Positions 1-6,173 of a DNA stretch of 9,717 bases are shown piece after piece. The notes beneath the pieces are model-generated. The model was not told the origin of the DNA. It saw only the letters and a program-made list of their open reading frames with translations, and made no database searches. The stretch spans positions 1-9,717 of the forward strand of contig JAIYAA010000062.1 of NCBI GenBank assembly GCA_027489295.1, read 5' to 3'. Source of the DNA: Sphingomonadales bacterium (lineage in GTDB: Bacteria > Pseudomonadota > Alphaproteobacteria > Sphingomonadales > Sphingomonadaceae). Positions within the stretch are counted from its first letter, which is position 1, and every line of letters begins with the position of its first letter. The position numbers and the translations under genes are program-made.

Positions 1-954
1 AAGGGGCGCATCCTCTCGGTCGCGCCGCGCGAGCGACTCGATGCGCACAAGCTGATCGAGGATTACATGATCGCCGCCAACGTCGCCGCCGCCAAGGCGC
101 TGGAGGCGAAGAAGACGCCGGTGATGTACCGCATCCACGAGCCGCCGGCGCGCGAGAAGCTCACCGCGCTCAAGGAATATCTCAAGACCTTCGAGGTCGA
201 GTTCGCGCTCGGCCAGGTGATCCGCCCGGCGACGTTCAACCGCATCCTCGATCGCATCGGCGAGGAGGATTTCCGCCCGCAGGTGATGGAGCAGGTGCTG
301 CGCACCCAGACCCAGGCCTATTATGGCCCCGAGAATGTCGGCCATTTCGGCCTGGCGCTGGGCTCCTATGCGCACTTCACCTCGCCGATCCGCCGCTATG
401 CCGATCTCGTCGTGCACCGCGCGCTGGTCGAGGCCTATCGGCTGGGGCCGGGCGGGCTGACGCCGGAAGAGTCGGGCAGCATGGACCGGATCGGCCAGTC
501 GATCAGCCAGCTCGAGCGCCGCGCGATGGAGGCCGAGCGCGAGACGATCGACCGCTATGTCGCTGCCTATCTCGCCGCACATGTCGGCGAGGTGATGGAG
601 GCGCGGATCACCGGCGTCCAGAATTTCGGCTTTTTCGCTACCGTCGAGGGCGTGGGTGGCGACGGACTGGTCGCAGCGCGCGACCTGGGCGCCGAGTATT
701 TCCACTATGACGAGGCCGGCAAGCGGCTGGTCGGCGAACATAGCGGCGAGGAATTTACCCTCGGCCAGCGGATCGAGCTGCGGCTGGTGGAGGCCAACCC
801 GGTCTCCGGCGCGCTGCGCTTCGAGCTGCCCGACGGCAAGGGCTCGGCGGGCGGGCCGCAGCGCACCGGGCGGCCGGGCAAGGGGGCGCCGAAGCGTGTG
901 ATCCATCGTCGCGGGCGGCCGGGCAACATCCGCCACCAGGGGCGTAAGCGCTGA
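1..954 (+). CDS. rnr: Ribonuclease R, C-terminal part (5' end outside window)
   Basis: RNase R is a processive 3'-to-5' exoribonuclease of the RNB (RNase II) family that degrades structured RNA, rRNA fragments and mRNA in the cytoplasm. The reading frame is open from base 1 and ends at TGA 952-954, giving 317 residues here; full-length family members have roughly 700-800. The end of the catalytic RNB domain is visible, with the family signature HFTSPIRRYADLVVHR at about nt 376-420. An S1 RNA-binding domain follows (about nt 585-830, starting GEVMEARITGVQNFGFF), then a short lysine/arginine-rich tail, which is usual for RNase R and helps bind RNA. The first internal ATG at 67 is not the start, because the homologous sequence continues upstream of it to the window edge. 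The gene ends at a GC-rich hairpin and is not coupled to the LacI gene behind it. RNase II is the alternative, but the motif order and basic tail favour RNase R. Confidence 0.95.
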   Translation, partial: KGRILSVAPRERLDAHKLIEDYMIAANVAAAKALEAKKTPVMYRIHEPPAREKLTALKEYLKTFEVEFALGQVIRPATFNRILDRIGEEDFRPQVMEQVLRTQTQAYYGPENVGHFGLALGSYAHFTSPIRRYADLVVHRALVEAYRLGPGGLTPEESGSMDRIGQSISQLERRAMEAERETIDRYVAAYLAAHVGEVMEARITGVQNFGFFATVEGVGGDGLVAARDLGAEYFHYDEAGKRLVGEHSGEEFTLGQRIELRLVEANPVSGALRFELPDGKGSAGGPQRTGRPGKGAPKRVIHRRGRPGNIRHQGRKR

Positions 955-960
955 GCCAGG

Positions 961-1000
961 GCGCTGCCGGGCCCCGGGGTTGGCACGGGGCTGGCAGCGC
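961..1000 (+). terminator. GC-rich hairpin after rnr, possible weak terminator
   Basis: GCGCTGCC (961-968) pairs perfectly with GGCAGCGC (993-1000). Inside it, GCCCC (971-975) can pair with GGGGC (987-991). The structure begins 6 nt after the rnr stop codon. No T-run follows; the next bases are TGTCCAAAAA. It is therefore not a classical intrinsic terminator and may act as a 3'-end stabiliser or a Rho-assisted end. Confidence 0.45.
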
Positions 1001-1068
1001 TGTCCAAAAACCGTGCAATGGCGGAACAGGCACGCTACAAGTGCCGACAAGAGCATGTTGCAGTGCCG

Positions 1069-1084
1069 TAGTGAACGTTAACGA
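1069..1084. promoter_or_regulatory. Candidate LacI-family operator (autoregulation)
   Basis: The 16-bp stretch TAGTGAACGTTAACGA is a dyad centred on the CG step at 1076/1077, with 6 of 8 base pairs symmetric. A central AACGTT is the hallmark of many LacI/PurR/CcpA-family operators. The right arm runs to the first base of the AGGAG ribosome binding site (1084-1088) of the adjacent LacI-family gene. A repressor bound here would block its own expression. That this protein binds here is inference from position and symmetry. Confidence 0.45.
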
Positions 1085-1093
1085 GGAGTGTCG

Positions 1094-2104
1094 ATGTCCA
1101 GCCGCCCGACGATCAAGGAAGTGTCGAAGATCGCTGGCGTGTCGTTCAAGACCGTCTCCCGGGTGCTCAACAACGAAAAGCATGTCAGCGACGAGACGCG
1201 GCGGCGGGTCGAAGAAGTGGTGGCGCAGCTCAACTTCCGGCCCAGCCACGCCGCGCGCACCCTGGCCGGGCGGCGCTCTTTCCAGGTGGCGCTGCTCTAC
1301 GACAATCCCAGCCCCTATTATGTCTTCCACATCCAGTCGGGCGCGCTCGAGCGCTGTCATGAGCTTGGCTACCGCCTGCTGATGCAGCCGCTGGAAAGCG
1401 GCGCCCCGGATCTGGTGCCGGATGTACTCGCGCTGGTCGACGAGGCGCATCTCGACGGGCTGATCCTGTCGCCGCCGCTGACCGAGATGCCGGAGTTGCT
1501 CGAGGCGCTGGACAAGCGCAAGCTGCCCTATGTCCGCATCGCCCCCGGCCTGCGCAAGGGGCACGGGCTGGCGACGACGATGGACGACGTGGCCGCCGCG
1601 CGCGAGATCACCCGCCACCTGATCGATCTGGGCCACCGCGCCATTGCCTTTGTCAGCGGCCCGGAAAGCCATGTGTCGTCCGCCGATCGCCTTGCCGGTT
1701 ATCGGCAGGAACTGGAGGCGCACGGCATCGCCTTCGATCCGGCGCTGGTGATCGCCGGCGACTATAGCTTCCAGTCGGGCGGGGCTGCGGCGCGCGCGCT
1801 GTTCGCCCGGGCACCGCGGCCGACGGCGATCTTCGCGGGCAACGACGATATGGCCGCCGGCGCGCTGGCGGCGGCGCACGAGGCGGACATCGCGGTGCCT
1901 GATGCGCTGTCGATCGCGGGGTTCGACGATTCCGATCTGGCGCGCGCGGTGTGGCCGCCGCTCACCACCATCCGCCAGCCGGTGCGCGAGCTCGCCTATG
2001 CCGCCGCCGATCTGATGCTGGCAGGCACCGCGATCACGCCCCAGGTGACGCTCGACCACGAGTTGAAGGTCCGCGCGACCACCGGGCCCGTGCCGAAGGG
2101 CTGA
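1094..2104 (+). CDS. LacI-family transcriptional repressor
   Basis: This is a 336-residue DNA-binding regulator of the LacI/GalR family, which as dimers or tetramers usually repress sugar-use genes until a sugar ligand binds. Residues about 6-25 form the helix-turn-helix (IKEVSKIAGVSFKTVSRVLN), and about 46-60 form the hinge helix (FRPSHAARTLAGRR). The rest is a periplasmic-binding-protein-like ligand domain ending in the usual FDDSDLARAVWPPLTTIRQP region. I chose ATG 1094 because AGGAG (1084-1088) sits 5 nt before it; an in-frame GTG at 1088 would overlap that ribosome binding site. The gene stands alone, with rnr upstream and a tiny membrane-protein gene downstream, so the sugar it senses cannot be read from context. 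A LacI-type dyad overlaps its translation start region, suggesting autorepression. The family is certain; ligand and targets are unknown. Confidence 0.92.
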   Translation: MSSRPTIKEVSKIAGVSFKTVSRVLNNEKHVSDETRRRVEEVVAQLNFRPSHAARTLAGRRSFQVALLYDNPSPYYVFHIQSGALERCHELGYRLLMQPLESGAPDLVPDVLALVDEAHLDGLILSPPLTEMPELLEALDKRKLPYVRIAPGLRKGHGLATTMDDVAAAREITRHLIDLGHRAIAFVSGPESHVSSADRLAGYRQELEAHGIAFDPALVIAGDYSFQSGGAAARALFARAPRPTAIFAGNDDMAAGALAAAHEADIAVPDALSIAGFDDSDLARAVWPPLTTIRQPVRELAYAAADLMLAGTAITPQVTLDHELKVRATTGPVPKG

Positions 2105-2145
2105 GGCAGGCGAGGATGCGGCCGGCATCCCGCGCTGGCACAGCG

Positions 2146-2153
2146 TTAACCAT
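2146..2153 (+). promoter_or_regulatory. CtrA-like half site TTAACCAT
   Basis: TTAACCAT at 2146-2153 matches exactly the CtrA half-site motif known from Caulobacter and other alphaproteobacteria. It lies within GCGTTAACC (2143-2151), a 9-mer that recurs 40 bp downstream. It is 46 bp upstream of the small gene at 2199. Binding is inferred from the motif; an 8-mer can also occur by chance, although TTAA is rare in this GC-rich DNA. Confidence 0.4.
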
Positions 2154-2182
2154 GTTTCCCGCTGGTCGAAATCGTAAACGGC

Positions 2183-2191
2183 GCGTTAACC
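2183..2191 (+). promoter_or_regulatory. Second GCGTTAACC repeat upstream of small gene
   Basis: This is an exact copy of the 9-mer at 2143-2151, ending 7 nt before the ATG at 2199. TTAACC is a partial CtrA-like half site, here followed by TC instead of AT. The in-frame stop TAA at 2187-2189 lies inside it. Two copies, 40 bp apart and close to one start codon, look regulatory, but the binding protein is not proven. Confidence 0.35.
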
Positions 2192-2198
2192 TCGTGCT

Positions 2199-2363
2199 AT
2201 GCCGCAGTCGTTTGCCCTTCGAGGCGCCCGCCGCCACCCGTTCCGCCGCCACGTGCGGCAGGTGATCGCGCGCCAGCGCAAGGCAAGCGAGGACGGCGAC
2301 GTGAAGCTCTTTGCCTTGAGCTTCACGGCCTTCTTCGTCTGCTTCTACACCTTTCTGCTTTAG
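2199..2363 (+). CDS. Small single-span membrane protein, 54 aa, unknown function
   Basis: A 54-codon frame runs from ATG 2199 to TAG 2361-2363. The first 30 residues are strongly basic (many Arg and His, with the segment RQVIARQRKAS). A short acidic hinge (EDGD) leads to a C-terminal hydrophobic helix of about 20 residues (VKLFALSFTAFFVCFYTFLL) that runs to the end of the protein. The layout suggests a tail-anchored inner-membrane protein with a cytoplasmic basic head. An in-frame TAA at 2187 limits the start to ATG 2199 or a later codon. No clear Shine-Dalgarno is visible, so the message may be leaderless or weakly translated. Two GCGTTAACC elements lie upstream. The stop is 6 nt from that of the convergent MFS gene. 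I believe similar short proteins occur in sphingomonads, but I do not know a function. Confidence 0.6.
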   Translation: MPQSFALRGARRHPFRRHVRQVIARQRKASEDGDVKLFALSFTAFFVCFYTFLL

Positions 2364-2380
2364 GCCCGTTCAGTTCGGGC
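2364..2380. terminator. Short hairpin between convergent genes
   Basis: GCCCG (2364-2368) and CGGGC (2376-2380) form a 5-bp stem with a 7-nt loop that contains the stop codon of the - strand MFS gene. Neither strand has a T-run after it. It is the only structure at this convergent junction and is at best a weak bidirectional terminator. Confidence 0.25.
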
Positions 2381-3665
2381 AGACGTCGCGACCGCGCGGC
2401 ACGTCGCCTTCCTTGTGCAGCTTGCGAGCGCACCAGGCCGAGGCGAGCGCCAGCGCCGCCACCACCCATAGCGAGTCTTCGACATGGATGCCCGGGATCC
2501 GGGTGAAGCCGAAGATGCCGACCGATCCCAGCACCATCGCGCCCGAATTGACCACGTTGTTCGCCGCCACCGTCCGCGCCGTCTGCGACTTTTCCACGGT
2601 GGTGGTGAGAAACGCATAGAGCGGCACCACGAACATGCCCCCGGTGGTGGCGATCAGGATCAGGTCCGCCAGCGCGTGCCAGGCCGCGGGCATCTGCACG
2701 AAATCCATCGTCTTGAGCAGCGGGCCGTCATGGACCGGCCAGTATTTGGCGGTGAAGTGGAAATCGACGACGCACGCCGTCATCGCCAGCACCGAGGGGA
2801 CGCAGTAGCGCGCCGAGACGTTGCCCTTGAGCAGCTTGTTGATGATCACCGATCCGATCGCGATGCCGACCGAGAAGATGCCGAGGAACACGCTCGCCAC
2901 GTCCTTCTGGGCGTGGAACACGTTCTTGACGAGCGGCGGGAACAGCACGCCCAGCACCGCCGCGATCGACCAGAACACGCTGATCGAGATGATGGCGAGG
3001 AACAGCCGGCGGATGTGCATCGTCGCCGAGATCAGCCGGTGCGAGGCGCGGAAGATGTTGAGGTCGATCTCGAGATGGGTGAGCGGCGGTGCCGGCGGGA
3101 TCTGCAGCGATGCGAGCCAGCCGACCACCGCAACGCCGATCACCGCGAACGCGGCGGCGTGCGCGCTGATCAGGCCCCCGGCGATGGTGCCGCACAGGAT
3201 CGCGACATAGGTGCCGGCTTCGATCATGCCCGTCCCGCCCAGCACGTCGTCCTCGGCGAGATGCTGCGGCAGGACCGCATATTTGATCGGCCCGAAAAAG
3301 GTGGAATGCACGCCCATGCCTACCAGCGCGACCAGCATCAGCGGCAGGCTCTTGAGGAAGATGCCCGCGGCGCCGACCATCATGATGCCGACTTCGGCGA
3401 CCTTGATGATCCGCATGATCTTCGCCTTATCATGCGTATCGGCGAGCTGACCGGCGAGCGCCGAGAAGAGGAAGAAGGGCAGGATGAAGATGCCGGTGGC
3501 GATCGCGCTGAACTGCGTCTCCTGCTCCACCGAATTGAAAATCTGGTAGGTCGCGAAAAAGATCATCGCGTTCTTGAAGAGGTTGTCGTTGAACGCTCCC
3601 AGGAACTGCGTGATGAAAAGGGGCAGGAACCGGCGCTCCTTCATGAGCCCGAGCGCACCGATCAT
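2370..3665 (-). CDS. LplT-like MFS transporter (lysophospholipid transporter family)
   Basis: This 431-residue polytopic inner-membrane protein of the major facilitator superfamily has about 12 hydrophobic segments. The N-terminal motif FLGAFNDNLFKNA (residues 22-34, FNDN at 25-28) is typical of LplT and of the transporter domain of Aas fusion proteins, which move lysophospholipids inward for re-acylation. A motif-A-like loop, GQLADTHDKAKIMR, is at about 72-85. The ATG at 3665 is preceded by GGGGAG with a 10-nt gap; Met8 (3644) is an alternative start. No acyltransferase or acyl-ACP synthetase domain follows the last helix. Such domains are fused or adjacent in many LplT/Aas loci, so lipid flipping is a family-level inference and another substrate is possible. 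The gene is divergent from the aminoglycoside phosphotransferase and shares a 100-bp promoter region with it. Confidence 0.85.
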   Translation of the reverse strand: MIGALGLMKERRFLPLFITQFLGAFNDNLFKNAMIFFATYQIFNSVEQETQFSAIATGIFILPFFLFSALAGQLADTHDKAKIMRIIKVAEVGIMMVGAAGIFLKSLPLMLVALVGMGVHSTFFGPIKYAVLPQHLAEDDVLGGTGMIEAGTYVAILCGTIAGGLISAHAAAFAVIGVAVVGWLASLQIPPAPPLTHLEIDLNIFRASHRLISATMHIRRLFLAIISISVFWSIAAVLGVLFPPLVKNVFHAQKDVASVFLGIFSVGIAIGSVIINKLLKGNVSARYCVPSVLAMTACVVDFHFTAKYWPVHDGPLLKTMDFVQMPAAWHALADLILIATTGGMFVVPLYAFLTTTVEKSQTARTVAANNVVNSGAMVLGSVGIFGFTRIPGIHVEDSLWVVAALALASAWCARKLHKEGDVPRGRDVCPN

Positions 3666-3765
3666 TCGACAAAAGCTCCCCTGCTGCGGTCTTCCGCATA
3701 GTGAACAGGGGGCATACCGGTCGGCGGGCGTGGCTTCAATGGATTAATCGGGAAGGGTGGCGGCG
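3666..3765. promoter_or_regulatory. Divergent intergenic region between MFS and phosphotransferase genes
   Basis: This 100-bp gap must hold promoters for both flanking genes. For the - strand, a weak pair can be drawn: TTGAAG (3734-3739) and TATGCC (3711-3716) with a 17-nt spacer. For the + strand I see no convincing -35/-10 pair. A small hairpin, TGCGG (3685-3689) with CCGCA (3694-3698) and a 4-nt loop, lies in the MFS leader. No clear operator is visible. Confidence 0.35.
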
Positions 3766-4575
3766 ATGGCGGATGCGGGAAGGGAGGCGCGGATCGCGCC
3801 GGTGGCGGTACCAACCGGTCTGGCGGCGGCGGTCGCGGGCAGGACGTGGTTCCGCGACACGGTCGGCGAATCCGGCTGCGCGGTGTATCGGCTGGCCGAC
3901 GCGCCGGGCGCCGACCTGTATCTGAAGACCGGTCGCGGTCCGCAGCTCGACGACCTCGTCGACGAGATGGTGCGGCTGCGCTGGCTGGGCGGCCATCTGC
4001 CGGTGCCGCCGCTGCGCGGCTTCGTGATCGAGGACGGCGCGGGCTGGATGCTCACCGGCCGGGTGCCCGGCCAGACCGCGTACCAGATCCTCGAAGCGGC
4101 GCCCGAGCAGGCACCGGTCCTGGCCGAGTCGCTCGGGCGGTTCCTGCAGCGGCTGCATGCCCTTCCCGTCGCGCGCTGCCCGTTCAACGCCGACCACCAT
4201 TTGCGACTGGCGGCGGCGAAGGCGCGGCTGGATGCCGGGCTGGTCGAGGAAGACGAGTTCGACGATGCCCGGATCGGCATGTCGGCGGGAGCGGTCTGGG
4301 ACGAGATGCTGGCCGCGCTGCCGCCCCGCTTCGATCGGGTGGTGACGCATGGAGACTTCTCGCTCGACAATCTGTTCGTGGTCGATGGCGCGGTGACCGG
4401 CTGCATCGACCTGGGCCGCGTCGGCGTCGCGGATCGCTGGCAGGATCTCGCCATTCTGTGGAACTCGCTGGCGGAATTCGGCGACGAAGCGCCGAGCAGG
4501 ATGCTCGATGCCTATGGCATCGCCCTCGACCCGGCGAAGCTCGACTTCCACTTGCGGCTGGACGAATTCTTCTGA
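3766..4575 (+). CDS. aph: Aminoglycoside 3'-O-phosphotransferase, APH(3')-I-like
   Basis: This 269-residue cytoplasmic kinase belongs to the family that phosphorylates the 3'-hydroxyl of kanamycin/neomycin-type aminoglycosides with ATP or GTP. The ATP-anchoring lysine is K54 in LYLKTG, with E67 as its likely partner. The catalytic loop is HGDFSLDN, residues 195-202 (D197 base, N202 metal ligand). The second metal ligand is D215 in IDLGR. The protein ends in the family-typical LDEFF. From memory, the stretches CPFN, VVTHGDFSLDNL, GCID.GRVG.ADR and QDLAILWN match APH(3')-Ia much better than APH(3')-IIa, whose catalytic loop reads HGDACLPN. I chose ATG 3766 because GGAAGGG (3751-3757) lies 8 nt before it; the GTG at 3757 overlaps that element. 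Codon use matches the neighbours and no mobile element is near, so it looks resident rather than acquired. Catalytic residues are intact; the true substrate is not known. Confidence 0.88.
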   Translation: MADAGREARIAPVAVPTGLAAAVAGRTWFRDTVGESGCAVYRLADAPGADLYLKTGRGPQLDDLVDEMVRLRWLGGHLPVPPLRGFVIEDGAGWMLTGRVPGQTAYQILEAAPEQAPVLAESLGRFLQRLHALPVARCPFNADHHLRLAAAKARLDAGLVEEDEFDDARIGMSAGAVWDEMLAALPPRFDRVVTHGDFSLDNLFVVDGAVTGCIDLGRVGVADRWQDLAILWNSLAEFGDEAPSRMLDAYGIALDPAKLDFHLRLDEFF

Positions 4576-4630
4576 CCGCGCGGGCCTTTGGGCCTCCCGT
4601 GTCGCGTTTCGTGGTGCTAGGGGGTTGGCG

Positions 4631-5185
4631 ATGCTGACGTTGCCGAACATTCTCACCTTGTCGCGCATCTTCGCGGTGCCGCTGCTGGTGGGCTTCCTGT
4701 GGTGGCCGCACTGGGCACCGGGATATGCCATCGCCTTCGCGCTCTATTGCCTGATGGGCATCACCGATTATTTCGACGGCTACCTTGCCCGTGCGCAGGG
4801 GACGGTGTCGAAGCTCGGCGTCTTCCTCGATCCGATTGCCGACAAGATCATGATCGCGGCGGTGATCCTGATCCTGGTGGGCAAGGGGGTGATCGCCGAC
4901 TGGCACGTCATCGCGGCGCTGGTGATCCTGCTGCGCGAGATCGCGGTATCCGGCCTGCGCGAGTTTCTCGGCGGATTGCAGGTTTCCGTGCCCGTATCGC
5001 AGCTGGCGAAGTGGAAGACGACGCTGCAGCTGGTGTCGCTCGGCGCGTTGATCCTGTCGGGTGCCGTGCCGCACTGGTCGTGGGTGCTGCTGGTCGGTCT
5101 CGTCACCCTCTGGGGTGCCGCGGTGCTGACCGCGATCACCGGCTGGGACTATCTGCGTGTGGGCCTGAGCCACATGGATAGCTGA
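4631..5185 (+). CDS. pgsA: CDP-diacylglycerol--glycerol-3-phosphate 3-phosphatidyltransferase (PGP synthase)
   Basis: This enzyme makes phosphatidylglycerophosphate from CDP-diacylglycerol and glycerol-3-phosphate, the committed step to phosphatidylglycerol and cardiolipin, in the inner membrane. The 184-residue protein has several membrane helices. It carries the complete CDP-alcohol phosphotransferase signature: DYFDG, then AR two residues later, then G, D and D in the segment ending GVFLDPIADK (the four catalytic Asp are present). The N-terminus LPNILTLSRI is typical of PgsA. ATG 4631 is preceded by AGGGGG (4619-4624) with a 6-nt gap; an open frame extends upstream to about 4508, but that part overlaps the phosphotransferase gene and looks non-native. 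The stop TGA (5183-5185) shares its A with the moaD ATG, so translation of the two is probably coupled. It is 55 nt downstream of the kinase gene, with no obvious terminator between. Confidence 0.95.
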   Translation: MLTLPNILTLSRIFAVPLLVGFLWWPHWAPGYAIAFALYCLMGITDYFDGYLARAQGTVSKLGVFLDPIADKIMIAAVILILVGKGVIADWHVIAALVILLREIAVSGLREFLGGLQVSVPVSQLAKWKTTLQLVSLGALILSGAVPHWSWVLLVGLVTLWGAAVLTAITGWDYLRVGLSHMDS

Positions 5186-5442
5186 TGCCGCTGACCTTGC
5201 TCTATTTCGCCTGGGTGCGGGAACGGATCGGGGCCGGCGAGGAGCAGGTCGACCCGCCCGAGGCGGTGCGTACCATCGCCGATCTGGTCGACTGGCTGGC
5301 GGGGCGCAGCGATGGCCATGCCGCCGCCTTCGCGGAACCGGCGAAGCTGCGCGCGGCGATCGACCAGCGCTTCGTGCCGCTCGACGCGCTGCTCGGAAAC
5401 GCCCGCGAAGTGGCGATCTTCCCGCCGGTGACGGGCGGATGA
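5185..5442 (+). CDS. moaD: Molybdopterin synthase small (sulfur-carrier) subunit
   Basis: MoaD is a ubiquitin-fold sulfur carrier that delivers a thiocarboxylate at its C-terminus to MoaE, converting cyclic pyranopterin monophosphate to molybdopterin. The 85-residue protein begins LTLLYFAWVRERIG, a typical MoaD beta-strand start, and ends PPVTGG with the required Gly-Gly terminus. The length is normal for the family. The start ATG (5185-5187) overlaps the pgsA stop by one base, and the stop (5440-5442) overlaps the moaE ATG in an ATGA tetramer. Both overlaps point to translational coupling, which suits subunits needed in equal amounts. The activating MoeB-type enzyme and moaA/moaC are not in the window. 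Confidence 0.94.
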   Translation: MPLTLLYFAWVRERIGAGEEQVDPPEAVRTIADLVDWLAGRSDGHAAAFAEPAKLRAAIDQRFVPLDALLGNAREVAIFPPVTGG

Positions 5443-5876
5443 TCCGCGTTTCGGTCGATCCCGCGCCGATCGAACTCGGCATGGAAGTGGCCGCACTGGA
5501 AGAACGCGGCGCAGGCGGCGTCGCCACCTTCACCGGGGTGGTGCGGACCGACGACGGCGTCGAGGCACTCGAACTCGAACATTATCCCGGCATGACCGAG
5601 GCGGCGCTTTGCGCGTTGGCCGAGGCGGCGATCGACCGCTGGAACCTGCTGGGCGTCAGCATCGTCCACCGCGTCGGCCGGATGACGGCGGGCGAGCGCA
5701 TCGTGTTCGTGGGGACGGCGGCGGCGCACCGGCGCGAGGCGCTGGAGGCGTGTGCCCATCTGATCGACCGGCTGAAGACCGACGCGCCCTTCTGGAAGCG
5801 GGAATGGCTGGCGGGCGGCACGCGTTGGGTGGAACCTCGCGCGGTCGACGCGGAAGCCGCGGCAAGCTGGGCATAG
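5439..5876 (+). CDS. moaE: Molybdopterin synthase catalytic (large) subunit
   Basis: MoaE is the catalytic subunit of molybdopterin synthase; a MoaE dimer binds two MoaD and inserts two sulfurs into the pterin precursor in the cytoplasm. The 145-residue protein shows the family motifs in order: FTGVVR (about 31-36), LELEHYPGMTE (about 44-54), VHRVG, AAAHR, and DRLKTDAPFWKRE near the C-terminus, which contains the two conserved active-site lysines. The length matches E. coli MoaE closely. Its ATG lies in the ATGA overlap with moaD. The stop TAG (5874-5876) is followed two bases later by the palindrome of the toxin-antitoxin module, so the last gene of the operon abuts that module without spacer or terminator. 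Confidence 0.95.
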   Translation: MIRVSVDPAPIELGMEVAALEERGAGGVATFTGVVRTDDGVEALELEHYPGMTEAALCALAEAAIDRWNLLGVSIVHRVGRMTAGERIVFVGTAAAHRREALEACAHLIDRLKTDAPFWKREWLAGGTRWVEPRAVDAEAAASWA

Positions 5877-5877
5877 T

Positions 5878-5906
5878 TGTACAGGATATTCCATGATATC
5901 TGTACA
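5878..5906. promoter_or_regulatory. Palindromic operator/promoter of the toxin-antitoxin module
   Basis: TGTACAG (5878-5884) and CTGTACA (5900-5906) form a perfect inverted repeat. Inside, GATAT (5885-5889) and ATATC (5896-5900) continue the dyad, offset by one base and with C5900 shared. TGTACA is itself a palindrome, so the site offers two equal half-sites. It starts two bases after the moaE stop and ends 3 nt before the antitoxin ATG. This is where ribbon-helix-helix antitoxins bind to repress their own operon. TTGTAC (5877-5882) may double as a -35 element, but no good -10 is clear. Confidence 0.6.
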
Positions 5907-5909
5907 TGC

Positions 5910-6173
5910 ATGACCAAGCCGATGAACCTCAACGTCCGAGTCTCCGGCCCCTTGAGTGACTTCGTTGCCCGCAATGTCGGCGAGGACGGGCTGTACGAGA
6001 ATGTCAGCGAATATGTCCGCGACCTGATCCGCCGCGACAAGGAGCGCGTGGAGCGCGAGATGTTCGATACGCTGAAAGCGGAGCTGCAACGCGCCTTCGC
6101 GACGCCGGACGAGGAGTATGTCGAGGTTGATCGCGACGCCTTTCTCGAAGAGCTACAGCGGCGGCACGGATGA
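5910..6173 (+). CDS. ParD-like ribbon-helix-helix antitoxin
   Basis: This 87-residue protein probably neutralises the toxin encoded next to it and represses the shared operon. The N-terminal strand MNLNVRVSGPLSDFV (residues 5-19) followed by ENVSEYVRDLIRRD (about 30-43) matches a ParD/CC2985-type ribbon-helix-helix DNA-binding domain. The C-terminal half (about 44-87) is highly charged and helical, as expected for the toxin-wrapping tail. Start choice is uncertain: ATG 5910 and ATG 5922 are in frame and neither has a clear Shine-Dalgarno. The homologous part begins near Met5, so either could be right. The stop overlaps the toxin ATG in ATGA (6170-6173), the usual antitoxin-first order. A strong dyad lies directly upstream. 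Assignment rests on fold pattern and gene pairing; the exact subfamily is uncertain. Confidence 0.8.
   Translation: MTKPMNLNVRVSGPLSDFVARNVGEDGLYENVSEYVRDLIRRDKERVEREMFDTLKAELQRAFATPDEEYVEVDRDAFLEELQRRHG

Noticed and set aside
1029..1045. GGCAC/GTGCC inverted repeat upstream of the LacI gene as an operator or promoter
   Set aside because: Only 5 bp with a 7-nt gap, no central CG, and no convincing -35/-10 pair; likely chance in GC-rich DNA.
755..2128. 457-codon - strand open frame over rnr end and the LacI gene
   Set aside because: Arg/His-rich shadow spanning two well-supported genes on the other strand.
2484..3701. 405-codon + strand open frame opposite the MFS transporter
   Set aside because: It is composed almost only of charged Arg/His/Asp/Glu-rich runs, as expected from the complement of hydrophobic codons; the MFS frame is real.
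3757..3765. GTG start for the phosphotransferase
   Set aside because: It overlaps the GGAAGGG element that is well placed for ATG 3766.
4184..5533. 449-codon - strand open frame across the kinase, pgsA, moaD and moaE
   Set aside because: Low-complexity Arg/Pro/Ser-rich translation that covers four recognised genes; not coding.
5877..5909. TTG start giving a longer antitoxin
   Set aside because: The added residues would be encoded by the operator palindrome and no Shine-Dalgarno precedes the TTG.
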